From: Staphylotrichum longicolle | Lineage: Eukaryota; Ascomycota; Sordariomycetes; Sordariales; Chaetomiaceae | Assembly: GCA_019096155.1 (NCBI GenBank) | Contig: JAHCVI010000004.1 | Span: 3,534,001-3,598,000 of the forward strand | Length of the DNA: 64,000 nt | Direction of reading: 5' to 3' | In this document: one piece after another, positions 63,922 to 64,000 of the stretch | How positions within the stretch are numbered: the first letter of the stretch is position 1 | Layout of the letters: each line of letters begins with the position of its first letter | Program-made: the position numbers and the translations under genes | Notes under the pieces: model-generated | Databases searched by the model: none | What the model saw: only the letters and a program-made list of their open reading frames with translations | Told to the model about the DNA's origin: nothing

Positions 63922-64000
63922 CGCCGCCGCTCTGGCTTTCTATGCGCGACGAGAGTGCACCACCAACGTAGTGCAAGTCCAAGCGGCACAAGGACTCGAT

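Noticed and set aside
1..64000. CRISPR arrays, bacterial operons or ribosome-binding sites
   Set aside because: No regularly spaced repeats were seen, and spliceosomal introns, CBM1 and the pogo element show that this is fungal nuclear DNA.

Overview
The window is nuclear DNA from a filamentous ascomycete, most likely a lignocellulose-degrading sordariomycete (Sordariales- or Chaetomium-like; this placement is an inference). The evidence is short GT-AG introns with CTAAC-type branch points, a GC-rich third-codon bias, secreted cellulases (GH6 with a CBM1, and GH7), fungal-only families (DUF1996, HsbA, rhodopsin-like membrane protein, DUF3425 bZIP, SesB/NACHT/ankyrin protein), an intron-containing tRNA-Tyr, and a Fot1/pogo transposon carrying RIP-type mutations.

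Layout. 0.9-9.6 kb: a secreted DUF1996 protein, then a divergent pair of cellulases (GH6 on the minus strand, GH7 on the plus strand) sharing a 1-kb promoter, then a TauD-type dioxygenase. 9.9-22.0 kb: a block that looks like a fungal NLR-type immunity or incompatibility locus. It holds an ankyrin-type/subtilisin (S8) protein on the minus strand, a divergent unknown gene, and a very large alpha/beta-hydrolase - NACHT-like - ankyrin - ZZ-finger protein. 23-32 kb: a second DUF1996 gene, a rhodopsin-like seven-helix protein, an NmrA-like reductase and a DUF7025-type AAA+ ATPase. 33-44 kb: secreted type-B carboxylesterase, secreted FAD-linked oxidase, DUF3425 bZIP regulator, a small protein with a ubiquitin-like LRLRGG motif and a Cys-rich tail, HsbA, and a papain-like C1 peptidase. 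45-58 kb: a second NmrA protein, an F-box/2EXR-like protein, an acyltransferase-3 membrane enzyme, a secreted S28 peptidase, tRNA-Tyr, small Cys-containing and membrane proteins, and a kinase-like protein. 59-64 kb: an Ala/Gly-rich hydrophobic protein, a complete but dead pogo element (60979-62838) with 40-bp inverted repeats, and an Ala-rich hypothetical gene near the right edge.

Two points affect how the genes should be read. First, about nine genes (GH6, GH7, dioxygenase, S8, AAA, HsbA, S28, the 56.3-kb membrane protein and the last gene) are broken by frameshifts that can each be repaired by adding back one or two bases, often in a homopolymer. Otherwise these genes keep family motifs and show no nonsense codons. 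This looks more like deletion-type sequence error than decay. Second, the transposon and the NACHT-like gene instead carry TAG stops consistent with C:G to T:A transitions, which suggests genuine RIP-like mutation. All exon boundaries were read by eye from splice motifs and reading-frame continuity.
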